Shown: positions 1 through 12,831 of the stretch, piece after piece
How the letters are laid out: each line of letters begins with the position of its first letter
How positions within the stretch are numbered: the stretch's first letter is position 1
DNA from: Paramacrobiotus metropolitanus
Lineage: Eukaryota > Tardigrada > Eutardigrada > Parachela > Macrobiotidae
Assembly: GCF_019649055.1 (NCBI RefSeq)
Contig: NW_026570228.1
Location: 1,736,001-1,800,000, forward strand
Direction: 5' to 3'
DNA: 64,000 nt
The notes under the pieces: model-generated
The model's database searches: none
The model's input: only the letters and a program-made list of their open reading frames with translations
What the model was told of the DNA's origin: nothing
Made by a program: the position numbers and the translations under genes

Positions 1-3000
1 GATCGTCTTTCTCCACCAAGGTGAGCAACTCATCGTCCGTATAACGAGTAGATCTTTTTCCGTTTTTGCGCTGTAGTTTCCATACGATTTCGCAACAATT
101 TCAGTATGCAGTACTTCGTTTGAGCGTTGTAGGTTTGTTTCGTATCATCGTGTGTGAGGTGCTTCATGAAATTTCAGATATTTATTCATAATTACTGGGA
201 AACAGTTTGCTGAGCAGGTGTAGTCGTAAAATCGCCGAGTAGTAGACTAATTATGGATGAACTGCTACAGCATAATAAAGGATAATCTTCGGAATGTTTC
301 TGACTTCCTTTTTGGGGTACTGTCGTTACTCGTAAGTATCCGTTCTGTTTGTGCCTAAAATACCGCTGTTTCATTATTTTAACGCACAGGAATAGTAGGC
401 TGTTGGTGTTCTGGGTAATTCAGACATTAACAGGGCCCGCTCAGGCTCGCCTATCAGAAAAATAGTGTGATTGATGCAGTTCAGTACTGTACATACAGTA
501 TCAGCATCGATACTGTAATCTTTCGTTGTTTCTAAATACTTCAAATTCGGAAATGAAAAAAATGCTAGTATGATACTGCTGTTCACCTTTCTGAAACAAA
601 TTACAATTTCAGTATTGTACTACATCTCGAAAAATTTTTCTGATTATTCAAACTTTTTTCAGAACCACTAATACCATGAGTAGGAACTAGGAATCTACAT
701 ATCATAAATTATTTTTAAAATTTACGGTAACTGCAAAAGTTTAATCTGGAATTAGGAGTTATTGTTCCAGGAATAAAGACGTAGCGATTTATGAATCTAC
801 AGATACCGCATCATGGTCCGCATGCGTACGTAAGCATCGCAGTTTAATTGCCGTACTTCGCCATTCTCATTATTTTAATCAACACCGCTGTAGAAATCGT
901 TACTACATAATTATGCCCTTTACGGGAGCTTTGCACTTTGAAGTTTGAATAATTCTAAGCATCACATACCGACCGCCGTCGGTGCTCGTTTTTCATATAA
1001 TGAGAATAAGCGGTTACAGTGAGTCGCTTCAATATACGTACCCATGAAGCCAGACAGAGAGAAAGAGAAGAAAGACTACTGTCTACACGGCATCCCCCCT
1101 CTGGATCAGACCAAACATTTGTCACTTGAAGATTACGGAAAAGATCTCAAATGTGCTATTGAATCAAACGGGATCTCTGTCAGATTTGTGTCTATTTATT
1201 CTGCTAAAAGTGGTCGTAAGAACAGCTTTTGTTTGCGCGTGTTGGTTCGTTTGCCCATGAATCAGACAAAATGTTCTCTCCTGAAAACTGGCCTCCTAAC
1301 ATTGGGGTGCGTGAGTGGCTGTTTGCCCCCAAGGAGGGCCAGCAGTGTCAGTCTTTGTTTGCTGTTTAAATTTTGAATCATTTTAAGTAGTTTCTACCTG
1401 CGCAAGCTCATTGTTATCTGAATAGGCCATTGCCAAATAAACATCATATACGTACCTGAAGCATAATTTTTTTGGTTACTTTTTCTAGACGAAAAATCGA
1501 TTTTTATTCGTTCTCGTTATTGAATATACATGTTAAAATAATTTTCGAGTTTTTTGTAGGTTTTCGTGGGTGGTGTGCCGTGGGATATCACGGAAAAGGA
1601 TCTGCAGTCCGCTTTTGCCTGCTTTGGAGCGGTAAAATTCGAGTGGCCGGTCGGGTTCGGACCAAAGAGCGCTGGCAAAGCACGGGATCTGCAGTCGTCC
1701 CCACTGCGGGGACCGAAATATGGTAAATCGTTCTGTTATTTTTTAATATATATTTCTCGTCTACATCTCTGGCGCCGGAATACTGTCGAGACATAATGAT
1801 ATTTCCCGTTATTTTTGAAATAGATGCATATTTAGAATTCTATCCTGCACACTTTCGTATATATGTGCATAAAGCGCAGGTGACCAACGGACACCATAGT
1901 TTGCAGTGTCTTGAGTCATATAATTATACGACCAGCTATCTTATGCGCATTTGATAGTAGGGAAGCGCATATACAGTTTGTGCATTCGGTGGCGGTGACC
2001 AACGGACGCTACATTTTTCATGAACGCTGAACATGGGGACCTTCGCTACGCTTCGGTCGATAATTTAATCCGATATATTTTTTTAGGTTATCTCTACCTG
2101 ATTTTTGAAACGGAAAAGTCCGTTTTAAATTTATTAGGATCCTGCACGTACGAGGTGGAAAGACAGGGTCCCTGTTTTTTCTACAAGGTGAGTGCCTAAT
2201 AATTAATTTCGTTTATTTGTGGTAAATTTTTCCTGGTGCCGAATTCGCAGTTGTTTATTCAGGTGTCCAGCGAGAAAATCCAGAAAAAGGCTGTGCAGAT
2301 CATCCCGTGGCAGCTGAACAACGGGAAGTGGGTGCAGCCTGGGTATGTGCCGGAGGTGGATGAGGATGCGCCGCAGAGAACGGTGTTTGTGGGCGGGATT
2401 CACGGTCAGATCACGGCGGGTTCCCTTGCCCGCATTATGATTCAGTTGTTTGGGCCTGTTGGGGCGGTGGAACTGGACACCGGTGAGTTCACCGCGTTGT
2501 TTAACTTCATGGTGTGCTTTAGCTACTTGAATGCTGATCATGAATTAATTAGCTGGTGTTTTGGTATATCTGCAATTGTACTGACGCTTTTTGTCCCATT
2601 AGTCATTAGCAGAAATTAGTTTCAAGATTATTATAAAAATGAGGGCGCTGAAAGTGAAGTTGAGCCTGAAACTGCAGATTATTGAATGATAGACTGTTCA
2701 CTTACAGAAAAACATCGTTTCCTCTGAGTACTCGATAATTGTCACTCTGTAGTCTGTACTTACCGGGTGGCTGAAGAAAACTGCAGTTTCCTGTTTGGTT
2801 TTTTTCTCGCAGGCCCTTTGTGGCACCGCAATCTTTTAAGGTTCAGTCGATAGAGAATTCTATTAGCTACAAACATTAGCAAAACGTTTTTCAAAACATT
2901 AAGGCGCCTTCGTCCCCAATGATGCCGGTTGAAACTGCAAATTTTTCATGTCCCAGCTCGCAAAACCTAGAATCTCGTACCATTTATTTTCCGTGCGGAC

Positions 3001-4690
3001 TTTTTGAATAATTCAAGCTGTTTTATTTAGCGAAATAGATTTTCTTTTAATAAAAAAAAGTCGCTGGATGAGTTATGCCCGTCATGACAAATTTTGAATT
3101 TTCAGAGAAATGCCGATTTGTATTTTTTGTGAAACTTTTTGGTGGCATGGCAGGTTGCAACAGAAATGATGATTTATCGTTCAACTGCAGATAACACGTT
3201 GCCCTTTCGGACACAAAGTTGAATCAGGAAAGCTTTTACAGCGTTGATCAGAAATTTGCTCTCAAATTAAAATTGCGGATTTCATGAGAATTGCTCGTGC
3301 CGCGTGCGAAGTTTCTTTGTTCCGTGCAATGGCCAAACACTAGTGAATATTCAGTTCCTTACATTTGAAAAACGAGAAACAATCCCTCTACCTGAAACAG
3401 TAAAGTTAGCTACATTAATGTCCTTACCATTAGTTGAACAGCAGGGATTTTGAATTTAGAATGGGCAGTTTTAAATTTTCGATGCCAGGACATTCTCCAA
3501 ACCCACCCAGGTGTTCCAAGCAGTTCATAAAAAAATTCAGCCCTAGGATAATTTGCACCGAGCGCGAAGCGCGAGGTGCTGCATTAAGTCTTCGAATTCG
3601 TCAAGAGCATAAAATTTGTCTGACGCCACGAAGAGCGTACGTCACGCTTTTCCAATTCCACAACCCCAATACCATTTCCCAGTGGTATTGGCGCTCGCGC
3701 TCGTGCAATAATGTGGTTCGCAACCAAGTCAAACTTAATTATCCTACGGCTGAATTTTTTTATGAACTGTTTGGAACACCTGGGTGGGTTTGGAGAATGT
3801 CCTGGCATCGAAAATTTAAAACTGCCCATTCTAAATTCAAAATCCCTGCTGTTCAACTAATGGTAAGGACATTAATGTAGCTAACTTTACTGTTTCAGGT
3901 AGAGGGATTGTTTCTCGTTTTTCAAATGTAACGAACTGAATATTCACTAGTTTTGAGATTATATCGATTAGGTGTTGGACGGATCCAGCGCACCATGGTA
4001 AATGACACTACCATTTTGCTCAGCCACCCGGACCCGGTACATATTTCAGAAGTCACAATCGTTAGCTGCTTGATTGGCGCTATACAATATTTATTTTACT
4101 GAGAATAATAGTTGTTAGGTTTTTTGTATTGAGTTTAAAATTTGAGTACAGTATTGTTAATTTTATACTTTCAGTCGATGCTGCTTGTTGCATGCCGGTG
4201 TCAGTTTCAGATTGTGGGTCAATTCATTCTGAAACTAACACCTGAAATTCTGAAATTAACACTTGGTGTCAAATTGTCAAAAAAATTTGAGTTCCCATTG
4301 AATTGTTTTGCAGATAAGACGCGCTATCCCATTGGATCCGGGCGAGTGGTATTCCGGGATCTGCGCTCGTACATGACGGCGGTGCTGTTCGGAGCGGTGG
4401 AACTGCGCACCAACCGCTTCACCAAGACTATCCAGATCGACCCGTTCCTGCACGATAGCGTCTGCAGCGTCTGCTATCAGAAGGTTGGGCCCTTGTTCTG
4501 CCGCGATCTGGCCTGTTGCCGCTATTTCTGCAAGGAGTGCTGGGAGTGGGAACACTCTGTGGTGGAGCTGCTGCGGGGCCATAAACCCATGATGCGCACG
4601 TCCCGCATCACCGGAAGTATCGGCGCCCCGGACAAGTCACTGTCGCCCCCGCAAAAGCCCCTGCTGCAGTCGTGCGTGAAGGCGCTGTGA
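1..4690 (+). CDS. CPEB1/orb: CPEB1/Orb-type cytoplasmic polyadenylation element-binding protein, 3' part
   Basis: This protein binds U-rich CPE motifs in 3' UTRs and controls poly(A) length and translation in the cytoplasm. Exons seen: 1-20 (ends in a lysine codon before GTGAGC), 1560-1722, 2087-2187, 2263-2482 and 4314-4690; phases agree at each join. RRM1 opens with [15 protein letters not shown], and RRM2 holds [12 protein letters not shown] and later [14 protein letters not shown]. The C-terminal ZZ-type zinc domain shows [19 protein letters not shown], then [12 protein letters not shown]. The VPWDITE and YPIGSGRV motifs match the CPEB1/Orb branch rather than CPEB2-4. The regulatory N-terminus lies upstream of the window. 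The 1.8-kb intron before the last exon carries a foldback repeat, and the 1.5-kb intron at the window start carries a retroelement relic. Stop is TGA at 4688-4690. Confidence 0.93.
1044..1377 (+). mobile_element. Retroelement ORF1/gag-like relic in a CPEB intron
   Basis: An open stretch inside the first visible CPEB intron translates to protein-like text (for example [18 protein letters not shown], and [19 protein letters not shown] in its second half). This resembles the C-terminal domain of ORF1 proteins of non-LTR elements, where a short conserved block ends in a W-P...V-R-E-W pattern. It is broken and short, with no reverse transcriptase nearby. It does not join the CPEB frame, so it is not a CPEB exon. 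Family assignment is by eye; an LTR-element origin is not excluded. Confidence 0.4.
1992..2067. repeat. Dispersed repeat, copy A (CTTCGCTACGCTTCGGTCGA block)
   Basis: A block in a CPEB intron runs from a GACCAACGGACG stretch to CTTCGCTACGCTTCGGTCGA followed by AT-rich sequence. A diverged copy in the same order lies at 49173-49248 inside an intron of the F-box gene. Two intronic copies about 47 kb apart suggest an interspersed repeat family of unknown class. Confidence 0.45.
3339..3951. mobile_element. Foldback/MITE-like element with 215-bp inverted arms
   Basis: Arms at 3339-3553 and 3737-3951 are nearly perfect reverse complements, starting ACTAGTGAATATTCAGTT. By eye only a few bases differ. 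The roughly 180-bp centre contains short inverted CGCGAAGCGCG-type sequence. The same 36-residue peptide can be read from both strands, which is simply the palindrome. No convincing target-site duplication was found beside the arms. It sits in the last CPEB intron and would fold into a large hairpin in the pre-mRNA. High arm identity suggests recent insertion or gene conversion between arms. Confidence 0.75.
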
Positions 4691-6146
4691 GCGTCACCTG
4701 TTTTTGGAAACGCCTGGCGATGCTGCACCCCCGCTTGCTTTTAGGCTTTTTTACGCTTTTTATGCTTTTTTAACTTTTTTTACTTATTTATCCCGCATTT
4801 TTCTTTATATTTATGCGCGGCTATTTTTTGTTTATATTATTTATTGCGTGAACCGTGCCTTGCCCGTTGGTCACCGCGATGTGCGGCAAATTTTGTCGGC
4901 GTTGTGCCTGGTCGTTCCAATCCCCGTCGAAGCAGACTCAGAATTTTGAGTACCTTACTTTTTTAACTATTTGAATGTTTTTAATTTTGAATGTCGGTGG
5001 CCGCCGTTGATGTTTGCCAGGCTTGAACATTGAATGCTGTACGATATGTTTACGAAGTTTTGTGTACGATATTTGTGAATTCGGGTTTACATAATAATAT
5101 CAATGCCGATTGTGGGAATCTAAGTAGTTGTATGATATGTGCAGTGGATTAAAATCACCCGGAAAAACGGATATATTGTTCTTTTTGTTGCATACTCTCG
5201 ATTGCAGATTAAAATCGATTTGCTGGTAAAAATGGCAGCGCAGAGATTCTCCAGCACTACCCAAAATTATTTGCGAATACTTGGAAATCTGTTCATTTTC
5301 CGTTTCCCTGCCGTTGCCGTTGTTTATTTAATTCGATATTAATTTTTATGATTCGAAATTAAGAATGGTTGTCGCTTGTTTTTGTTGGTTGAGTCCAGCT
5401 GACTGTATTCATTTGATGTTAGCTAAGTGTTCATTTGTTAATTTTTCTTAGTTTTTTGTAGTCTTCGTCTCAAAAGTGCTACTACAAACTACAGAAGTAC
5501 TCTAATTAGCAATTTAGCATGCAGTCATGCAGTATTAGCGCTTAGCGGTAACGCAGTGCTGGTATCAGTAAAGCGTAGTGCAGTGGCTGTTTACCATATT
5601 AGCCTTCATGATTACAAAGCATTCACTTGGTGACTTGTGACTATAAGTATAATCGTGTGTTTAAATTTTAATATTTTAATCCAAATATTGTTATACTGTC
5701 TTTGTGTCTCACACTGCTAGTTTTTACAGTGTTCTCATTGTTCTGTTTTATTTTGTGATGTTTGTCACGGAAAATAGACCCTATTACAGCAGTGTGGTAA
5801 TAGCTCAACGATTTCGTGTTTAAAATGATCGCAAGGAGTAGGATTTCCATCTTCGTGCAGCCCTGGAGGCATGAGAACTCGTTGGTTCACTTTTCTAGGT
5901 GCGTCGAATCTGGCTGGAAATTCATCCCAGTTGCTTCTCGCTGCATGCTCGTTTTCTGTTTTATCATTGTTTTATGATTCATAGATTAAGTTTCCCCGTT
6001 ACGGGACGGCGGTATCTGACGCAGAAACAGATGCGGAGTCCCAAATATCGGACCAAAGTGGCGACGGAGAGCGCTGTACGCGACATCACACTGGCAGAGA
6101 ATCTCTCCGAGGATATGGCCGATTTCACCACGGGGTTGTGCCCACG
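4691..6146. other. Spacer between CPEB and PRORP
   Basis: T-rich sequence just after the CPEB stop is probably its 3' UTR. The open stretches here are short and have no recognisable motifs. From about 6000 the base composition becomes exon-like, and a different frame from the assigned PRORP start reads as a plausible peptide (see the PRORP entry). Confidence 0.5.
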
Positions 6147-9100
6147 ATGCCTAATTTCACGCTGTGGTACAAAATGTTTACGGAGGTTACCCGCGGCGCC
6201 GATGTCTATGTTGGCGTGGAAGGTGCGTGTGAGGTACCCGCATAATTCAAGAAAGTGGCCGCGAGGTTCGCCGCGCGTTTTTTCCCCGCATTTTACATGA
6301 TGTTTTTATTGATCACAATAGTTGTATTTATTTTATTTGTTTAGTAATTTATATGATTTTTTATAATCGTTTTACATTTTTTTGGTAATCTATGTTGTAC
6401 TTATTTTTATAGTTATTTTAAATACGAAAATAAAACTGTTAAATCAATATATAAATCAATAAATAAATTATACATGAAGTCAAATATTAATCTGCTAATA
6501 AAAGATAAGCGAGTTATTAATAAAATTAATACGTTGTGAACCTTCGGATTGAAAATGCGTGGCGAAACTCGCGGACATTTTTGTCGGAATTAAAATTAAC
6601 ATTTTCTTTTCTTAACATTTAGAATGGGATACCTTCATAAAAACCTACCAGTTGCCCGAAACCAGACGCCGCGACGCCATATTCGGCAGTCTGATGAGCC
6701 TGGCCACCAGCTACAAATACCAGAAGCTGGGGAATTCCATCCGGGATTATTTTCTCAAAACCAACACGCCCATGCCGATTGTGATTGCCGCCAAGTATGT
6801 CCAACTGTGTGGACGACTGGAGGGCCCGGAGCGGGAGGAGAAGGTGTTGCAGGCTTATGCGGAGCTGAAGAAGCTGAGTCGGCTGGGGATTTTCGATGCG
6901 ACCACGGCGCAGACGGTGATTGATGCGCTGTACCGGACCAGCCAGTGGAAAGAGTGTATTCGCCTCCGGGAGATAATCCAGGTTTTAGGTGGGAACATAA
7001 AAAAATTGAAAATAGTTTTGTTGATTTTTCTACGGATTTACTGTGTCTAAAATGTTACAGATAAGCGCCTATAATTTTTTGGAACTTTTGCTATTTGTTG
7101 GATTTTTTGCTAAATTCTGTGTTTATTTCTTTAATTTTTACCAGTATTCAAACTGTTTATGATTTCATTTCTCGCTTCTGACGCAGTTCATGTGCTTTTT
7201 TTAGGGTTTTGCCCACAAGTTTTTTCCCAGTAATTCGACTGGATTAAATTTAGTCCTGAAAAATACATATATAGTATGCATTTTAGCGTATGTTGCTTGT
7301 CAGCAGAACGAAGAAGCTGAGGACAGCAACCATTATTTTCTTAACCGTTTTAACTTTTAACACGAAACGATTGTTCCTCATTGTTTTATTACTTTTTTGG
7401 TGTGTTATTGTTTTTGAGTTCGATTGTATAATATGGAGATCTGCATTGCACAAGATGATTTTCCATTTGTATTTGCAATTTTGTCAAGTCCATCGGTTAT
7501 CTGTAGACGCAGTGGGCCCGACTGTCAACGGGAAGATTGTCGCCGGGGCGTTCCTCCATGATGATCCGGACACAGCCGGGGAATTTCTGCGAGTCATACA
7601 GACGGCGAAGCAAGCCCTGATACCTGTTGCTCTGATTGCCTGGTATGATTATGCGTGCCGCATCGGGCAGGTAGAAGTGATGAAGATGCTAGAGCACACG
7701 CGTAACGCCGAGTGGTTCATTCCGCTGGAAGTGGCTAATAAATTGAAGGCCAGGATGGAATCGCAGGCGGACGAAGATGGGTACAGATGGCGAGGACGTT
7801 TTACGACCATTTCTATGAAGTAAGTAAAAATGATGGATATTTAGCTCATCGAAAAATTTAGAACTCAACAAAGTGATACCGGATCCAGCAAAATCGGCAG
7901 CATTTTGTAAACCACCTGAAAATAACTGACAATGTGATTGCTGAAAATTCTTAATAAGAATTTTCTTAAGAATAGATAGTTTCATTGCAGCATGGATATT
8001 TTTAAGCACGCAAATGACTAAAGTACCGTTAAGTGTAAATTAACTGCGTAATGCTTACAGTCATTAACTGTATAATGACTTTATGAACTGCACAAAAGTT
8101 GGCAGTTTATCGATGTAATAGTGTCCTGTCGGAAACGAGTGGCATGATTAAACTCGCTGCTTGTATGTAATTTTGTATCATTTGAAGATAAAATATGTTA
8201 ATTTTCGCTGATGTTTTCTGAATGCCATTTTTCAGTATTAATTTTTAGAGGCGAATGCAAAGCGTGTGGAGCCTATCTGGAACCGATTACCATCACCAAG
8301 GAAGAGTTTCTAAAGTTGCGGGATAACTTTTTTCGGCTGGTCGTGGAAACATCCGACGTCTTCTTACGCAGTAATCCGAAGGAAGTGGCTGAGTTTCGGG
8401 AGTTTGTGGAGATAAATGCCCCCTTTGATCTGGTTATCGATGGACTGAACGCGGCCTATTTTCAACACGAAGCGCAGAGGGTCACCTCCAGGAAGTTAGC
8501 CGAAAGAGTAAGGAAATATTGGAAATAAAGTCGCAGATGGTTATGGCGGTTTGCCACGTTACTGGCGATATAATCCGGGGCTGTATATCGTTTCTTACAG
8601 TGGAAAATAAATTAAGCGGCTGTAATTTACGTTAATATTTATATGACCCGCAGTTGTGACATAGGTTGCATTTTGTATGCGTCTTTGAAAACGTCTGAGA
8701 ATTCTTCGTTGAAATCTCCGTTGAAATTCGTGTTTCTTTAGCTTCGCATGGTCGTGGAGTATGTAACGACGAGGAATGTTGGCCCGAAGAAAGTGCTGGT
8801 GTTGGGTCGGAAACACATGCGCAGTTGGCCCATTGATGAGATGCGCAGAATTTCACGGGCGGCGAAGCTGTTCTACGCGGAAAACATGTGAGTTGGCATT
8901 TCTTGGTTTTTACAGAGTTTGTAGCATAGCAAAATAAACGATGGTTTGCGGTAAAGAGCGTCGCTGAGTTAGTGCTATAAAAAGTTTTGATGTGGTAGCC
9001 TTGTTAATTTTGTTGCTGTTAAACATTGCTGAACTTTGGATGCGCTTGCTTGTTGAAAAGGTAATTGTATTTGGACCGGTTTTGATAGCGATATTTGCGT

Positions 9101-9926
9101 GTACTGTGTATCTGTTTCTTTATTTTAGTACGTAAGAATTATTCGTTTTACACCTACGGATACGTACATGTAACTTAGACTTTTTATTTAATGGTTGTTT
9201 TATTGTCTTGTGGATTTGTTGTGTTGTCTTTTATCTGTAATTGCAATTTGCAGATCACAGGATGATCCGTTTCTGTTGTACGCCGCGCTGTTCAGTGGAC
9301 CGCAGTGTGATTTCATGTCCAGTGATCTGATGCGGGATCATCGTTTCAAGCTGGAATCCAAGGAAAACCAAGATGCTTTACAGAAGGTGTTCCTGAAATG
9401 GCAGCGAACACATCAACTGCAGATTCTCAAAGTTTTCCCAGATGGTACAGTTAAACTCAAGGTATGCATAACGCCTGGTGGCTGCTTTTTGTCGGGTAAT
9501 GTAATTTGCAGAAAAGAAACGATTGCTCGGTTAGCTAAACAAGAAACAGATCGCTAATGGTACATTTTATGCGCAGATGGTAATTATTCCGTCAGTGACT
9601 CAGTCACTGACTCACGTATAAATGATGTAAACTTTTGAAAACTGTATTGTTTTTGGGGCTCACAGCACATTTACTAGGTGCCCCGAAGTTTTCAGGCGCA
9701 TAGAAAAGCCCTTCCGTATTGTTTTTAATGTAAACTTTCTGTTTTTGGTTGATTGATCATTCTATTGGTTCTTTTGTAGCCTCCGATGCGGTTTGATACC
9801 GTCGCGCAGTGGACGAAGGATTCCATGCATATACCGTACGAGAGCGGTGTTCCGCGAGGTCTGCATGAAATCCCGACGAATTGGCTGTGTCTGACGAAAG
9901 GTTCCGCCGACACTACGCGGATATAG
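6147..9926 (+). CDS. PRORP: Protein-only RNase P catalytic subunit, mitochondrial type (PRORP/MRPP3)
   Basis: This metal-dependent nuclease removes 5' leaders from (mitochondrial) tRNA precursors. Seven exons: 6147-6222, 6623-6988, 7489-7819, 8249-8507, 8742-8887, 9254-9461, 9780-9926; total 1,533 nt, about 510 residues (human about 583). The first half is a helical PPR-like region. The structural zinc site begins with ECKACGAYLEPI. The NYN nuclease domain shows FDLVIDGLNAAYF, then SQDDPFLLYAALF and SSDLMRDH with the acidic metal ligands, and the C-terminus holds SMHIPYES and NWLCL, matching the family's closing zinc-site region. The start is uncertain: the ATG at 6147 gives no targeting peptide. 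A different upstream frame (about 5990-6140) looks coding, so the true N-terminus may need another exon, or there is a frame error near 6125-6147. Confidence 0.92.
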
Positions 9927-10398
9927 GGGAAGCTTAAAGAAAATCTTGAAGAAAATGTTTTGTCTCAACCTGTGATGATGCAGAAGCTGTTGCTGTTGTG
10001 GTACTTAAATTAACCGATTTATACCCATTGTTTTCTGTATATGTTAACTTTATGATGCTGAATGCAAAATTTCTGCCATAAATGCGCTCTTCAGAAAATA
10101 AATTCAAATAACCAAGTCAGTTTTCATCGTTATTATGTACAATTTGTTACACAGTATTTTGCGGCATCTTCTTATTTTGCTTTTTCATTATAACTGTTTT
10201 GCTTTCAATTCCAAATGTTGATTACAGGTTATTATTATTACATAACTAAGATTATCTAGAACAATATCTTGATACATACTAATATTATTACGTATCTTAT
10301 TGTTTTAAATTATTCTCAGGACAGCGTTACCTTAGAAATAAGCCTTGTTATATTCAAGCCGTGATCGGAATTGGTCTGCATTATCGTTATAGTTTATT
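9927..10398. other. Spacer after PRORP
   Basis: AT-rich spacer. An AATAAA-type signal near 10095-10101 may end PRORP transcripts. I see nothing else. Confidence 0.5.
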
Positions 10399-12831
10399 TT
10401 GAAGGTTATCACACAGCAGCATGCGTCCGCCGTACGACTCGACCATCCGCTGTCCGAAGCACAGCGATCACTGTTATCCCCAGCGGCGCAATCCCTCCCT
10501 GGCCTCCTCCGACACCAGCCTGACCAGTTTTTCCGAACCGACCACCCAGCCCCGCGCGGCCACACCCACCACTCCACCTGCAAGACCACCAGCGCCCGCT
10601 ACCACACCCTCCCCACCGACACCCACCTCACCGAGCTGAAACGGGTCAAACAGTATGTCCGCGACCTCCAGATCGAGATCGCCACGCTCCGCCAGAACCA
10701 GCTGCCGCCCGCGGAGGTCTGCGAGGAATGCCAGCGACACCGGCGGAAACACGCCACCACCAAACACCACCTCGGCCAGCTGCGCCAGCAGAACACCGAA
10801 TTAAGCAGCGCCCTGGAGGAGGCCAATAAGGTCATCGCCGAGCTCCAGGACGAGAACACGGCGCTGTCGCATGCCACCCGCACGCTGAAGAAGAAAGCGG
10901 AGAAGCTCCTGCATCTGGCGCAGAAGCGGGATGCACTGCGGGAGGAGACCCGGCAGCTAAGTGGGGGCGCCACCGGCGCCGGGTGTGCGCATCGGCATTG
11001 TCAGCCGGGTGTCGGTCAGCGGGAGAAATACGCTGGACGGAAGAAGCAGCTGCGGAAGGAGCATGAGGAGGATATCGTGAAGAAGAAGTGGGAACGGTTC
11101 CGCAATGAAGTGGCCCATCTGAAAGGTCAAGATTATATGGAGGCGCCGCCGCGGCCGGTCCGGGATGATCCGGCGGGGATGATACCGCGCGCGCCGGATA
11201 ACTGTCAACGACATCATGGGGATTATTATGCTGCCCAGCCGGCGGGGAGTGTTGGATTACAGCATCCACGCACTGCGGATGCCATGCAGATGATGCAGCC
11301 GGAGGAGACCACGCGGGGAATTAATATTAAGCCAGGTAAGAATTAATTCCGTGTAAAGGATTATGCATCGCATATAAATACACAGATACAGTGAGTGAGT
11401 GCTACGACGCAGTACATAATCCATATGAGGAGTAGAAACATCAACGCTCGATGTGGAGTTACATAAATAAAATTACTATGAAATTAATCATAGTTATATT
11501 TGTAATATACGATGCAGCTTTTACTTACTACGGTATAACGTCCTAATTGTAGTTAAAAATAAATAAATAAGATCGATGTATGAGAGTATAAGGAGACTGA
11601 AGGATTTTAATTAAGTACTTCGTTTAATCGCTCGACATTGTATTGGTAACAACATGTTACACATTTACACGCTAACAGTGCAGTATATGTATGATGTTGT
11701 AGATTAAGGATTTTTCTGAATAAGTTATAAGCGCGTTATAACTGCAATATCATGTGGCGTTTGGACATCTACCGGTTTTCATGATGTAGTATGGAAATTC
11801 GATATCCTGACTCCTGAGCAACGTCAGAGTCATAAGGTTTCACACGGTGTAGGAATTTTTCTAATCGCTATTCACTCTGTAGATTGAACTAGATGTATCA
11901 GTGAAAAGGTACTTATTTTTTATTTGCATTTACAATCCATAATAATCTAGCCATAAGTTTAAAAAATATTTCGAAAAGGTACTGTACTTGTTCCAGCACA
12001 TAACATCAGGCTGTTTTAAGGTTGTTGTCACGTTGGAGATTGCCTGACCGCTGTCATCGCACTACGTCATATCACTGCACATACATAAACAGCATTGAAT
12101 ACTTATTGTTAGTTTATCACTATGCGTATGAAAAAATGCACGAATTACAGCATCAAACAGGAAAACGTGGGATCTGCTAATATTAATTATAGTATTTATA
12201 GTTTATTTTCCCCGCCTTTAATATTAATTTTGCAGGCTACAAACGCTGCTGCAACAACCCCGCCAACCACACTCACGACGGCTACACCCCCTACCCACCC
12301 GAGCGGCAAGCCGCCCGTCCCGTACCGACGCACACCAGCCACACCGCCGCTGCCGCGCCCCGCAAAAAGGTCATGTCGGCGACGGAGCTGGACAAATGGA
12401 CGCGCTTCTACGCCAAGAAACAGGCCGGCGACGCGCGCCGCCAACAGCGCACCGCTGCTTACCTGGCGCACTACACCCCACCTGCGGGCGGGCGCCACCC
12501 GGAGCGCACCATGTCGGCCGGCGAGCGGCTGGAGCGTTTCCGGCAGCAGCACCCGGTGGCGGGGGGTCAAGGCGGCGGCGCGGCGGACGATTATGCGGAG
12601 CAGCATCCGCGGAATGTCTCGCTGGCCGGCACGGATGCGGAGAGTAAGGACCGGGGGGAGGGGCCGGCGGAAAGCGCGGTGGGTAGTGAGAGTGAGGACG
12701 GCTGCTTCGCCGAGGGACAGAGTGAGGGCGTGCCGGAGGCGGAGGGCTTCGACAAGGACGGCGGACTGGAGTGTGTGAATGCGCCGTTGCGGGAGATTAT
12801 CTGCCAGATTGATTCCATGGCTAACGCTTAA
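10399..12831 (+). CDS. Coiled-coil protein of unknown function, two exons
   Basis: Exons 10399-11335 (ends before GTAAGA) and 12236-12831 (after TTTTGCAG) join in phase to 1,533 nt, about 510 residues. From about residue 75 to 190 the protein is a long heptad-rich coiled coil (for example ELKRVKQYVRDLQIEIATLR and EEANKVIAELQDENTALSHA). A second basic helix includes LRKEHEEDIVKKKWERF. A CEECQRH motif lies early in the coil. Exon 2 is Pro/Thr-rich, then basic-helical (ATELDKWTRFYAKKQAGD), then acidic with a conserved-looking tail (REIICQIDSMANA). The first 75 residues are His/Pro/Thr-rich and low-complexity. Another frame from 10421 also reads well there, so the true N-terminus is uncertain. 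I do not recognise the family; a cytoskeletal or centrosomal role is only a guess from the coil. Confidence 0.7.

Noticed and set aside
3434-3880. Two frames on opposite strands sharing a 36-residue start
   Set aside because: The identical peptide comes from the two arms of the palindrome, not from genes.
10474-11269. Several minus-strand frames opposite the coiled-coil exon
   Set aside because: Shadows of GC-rich coding sequence; the plus strand shows heptads and a spliced partner exon.
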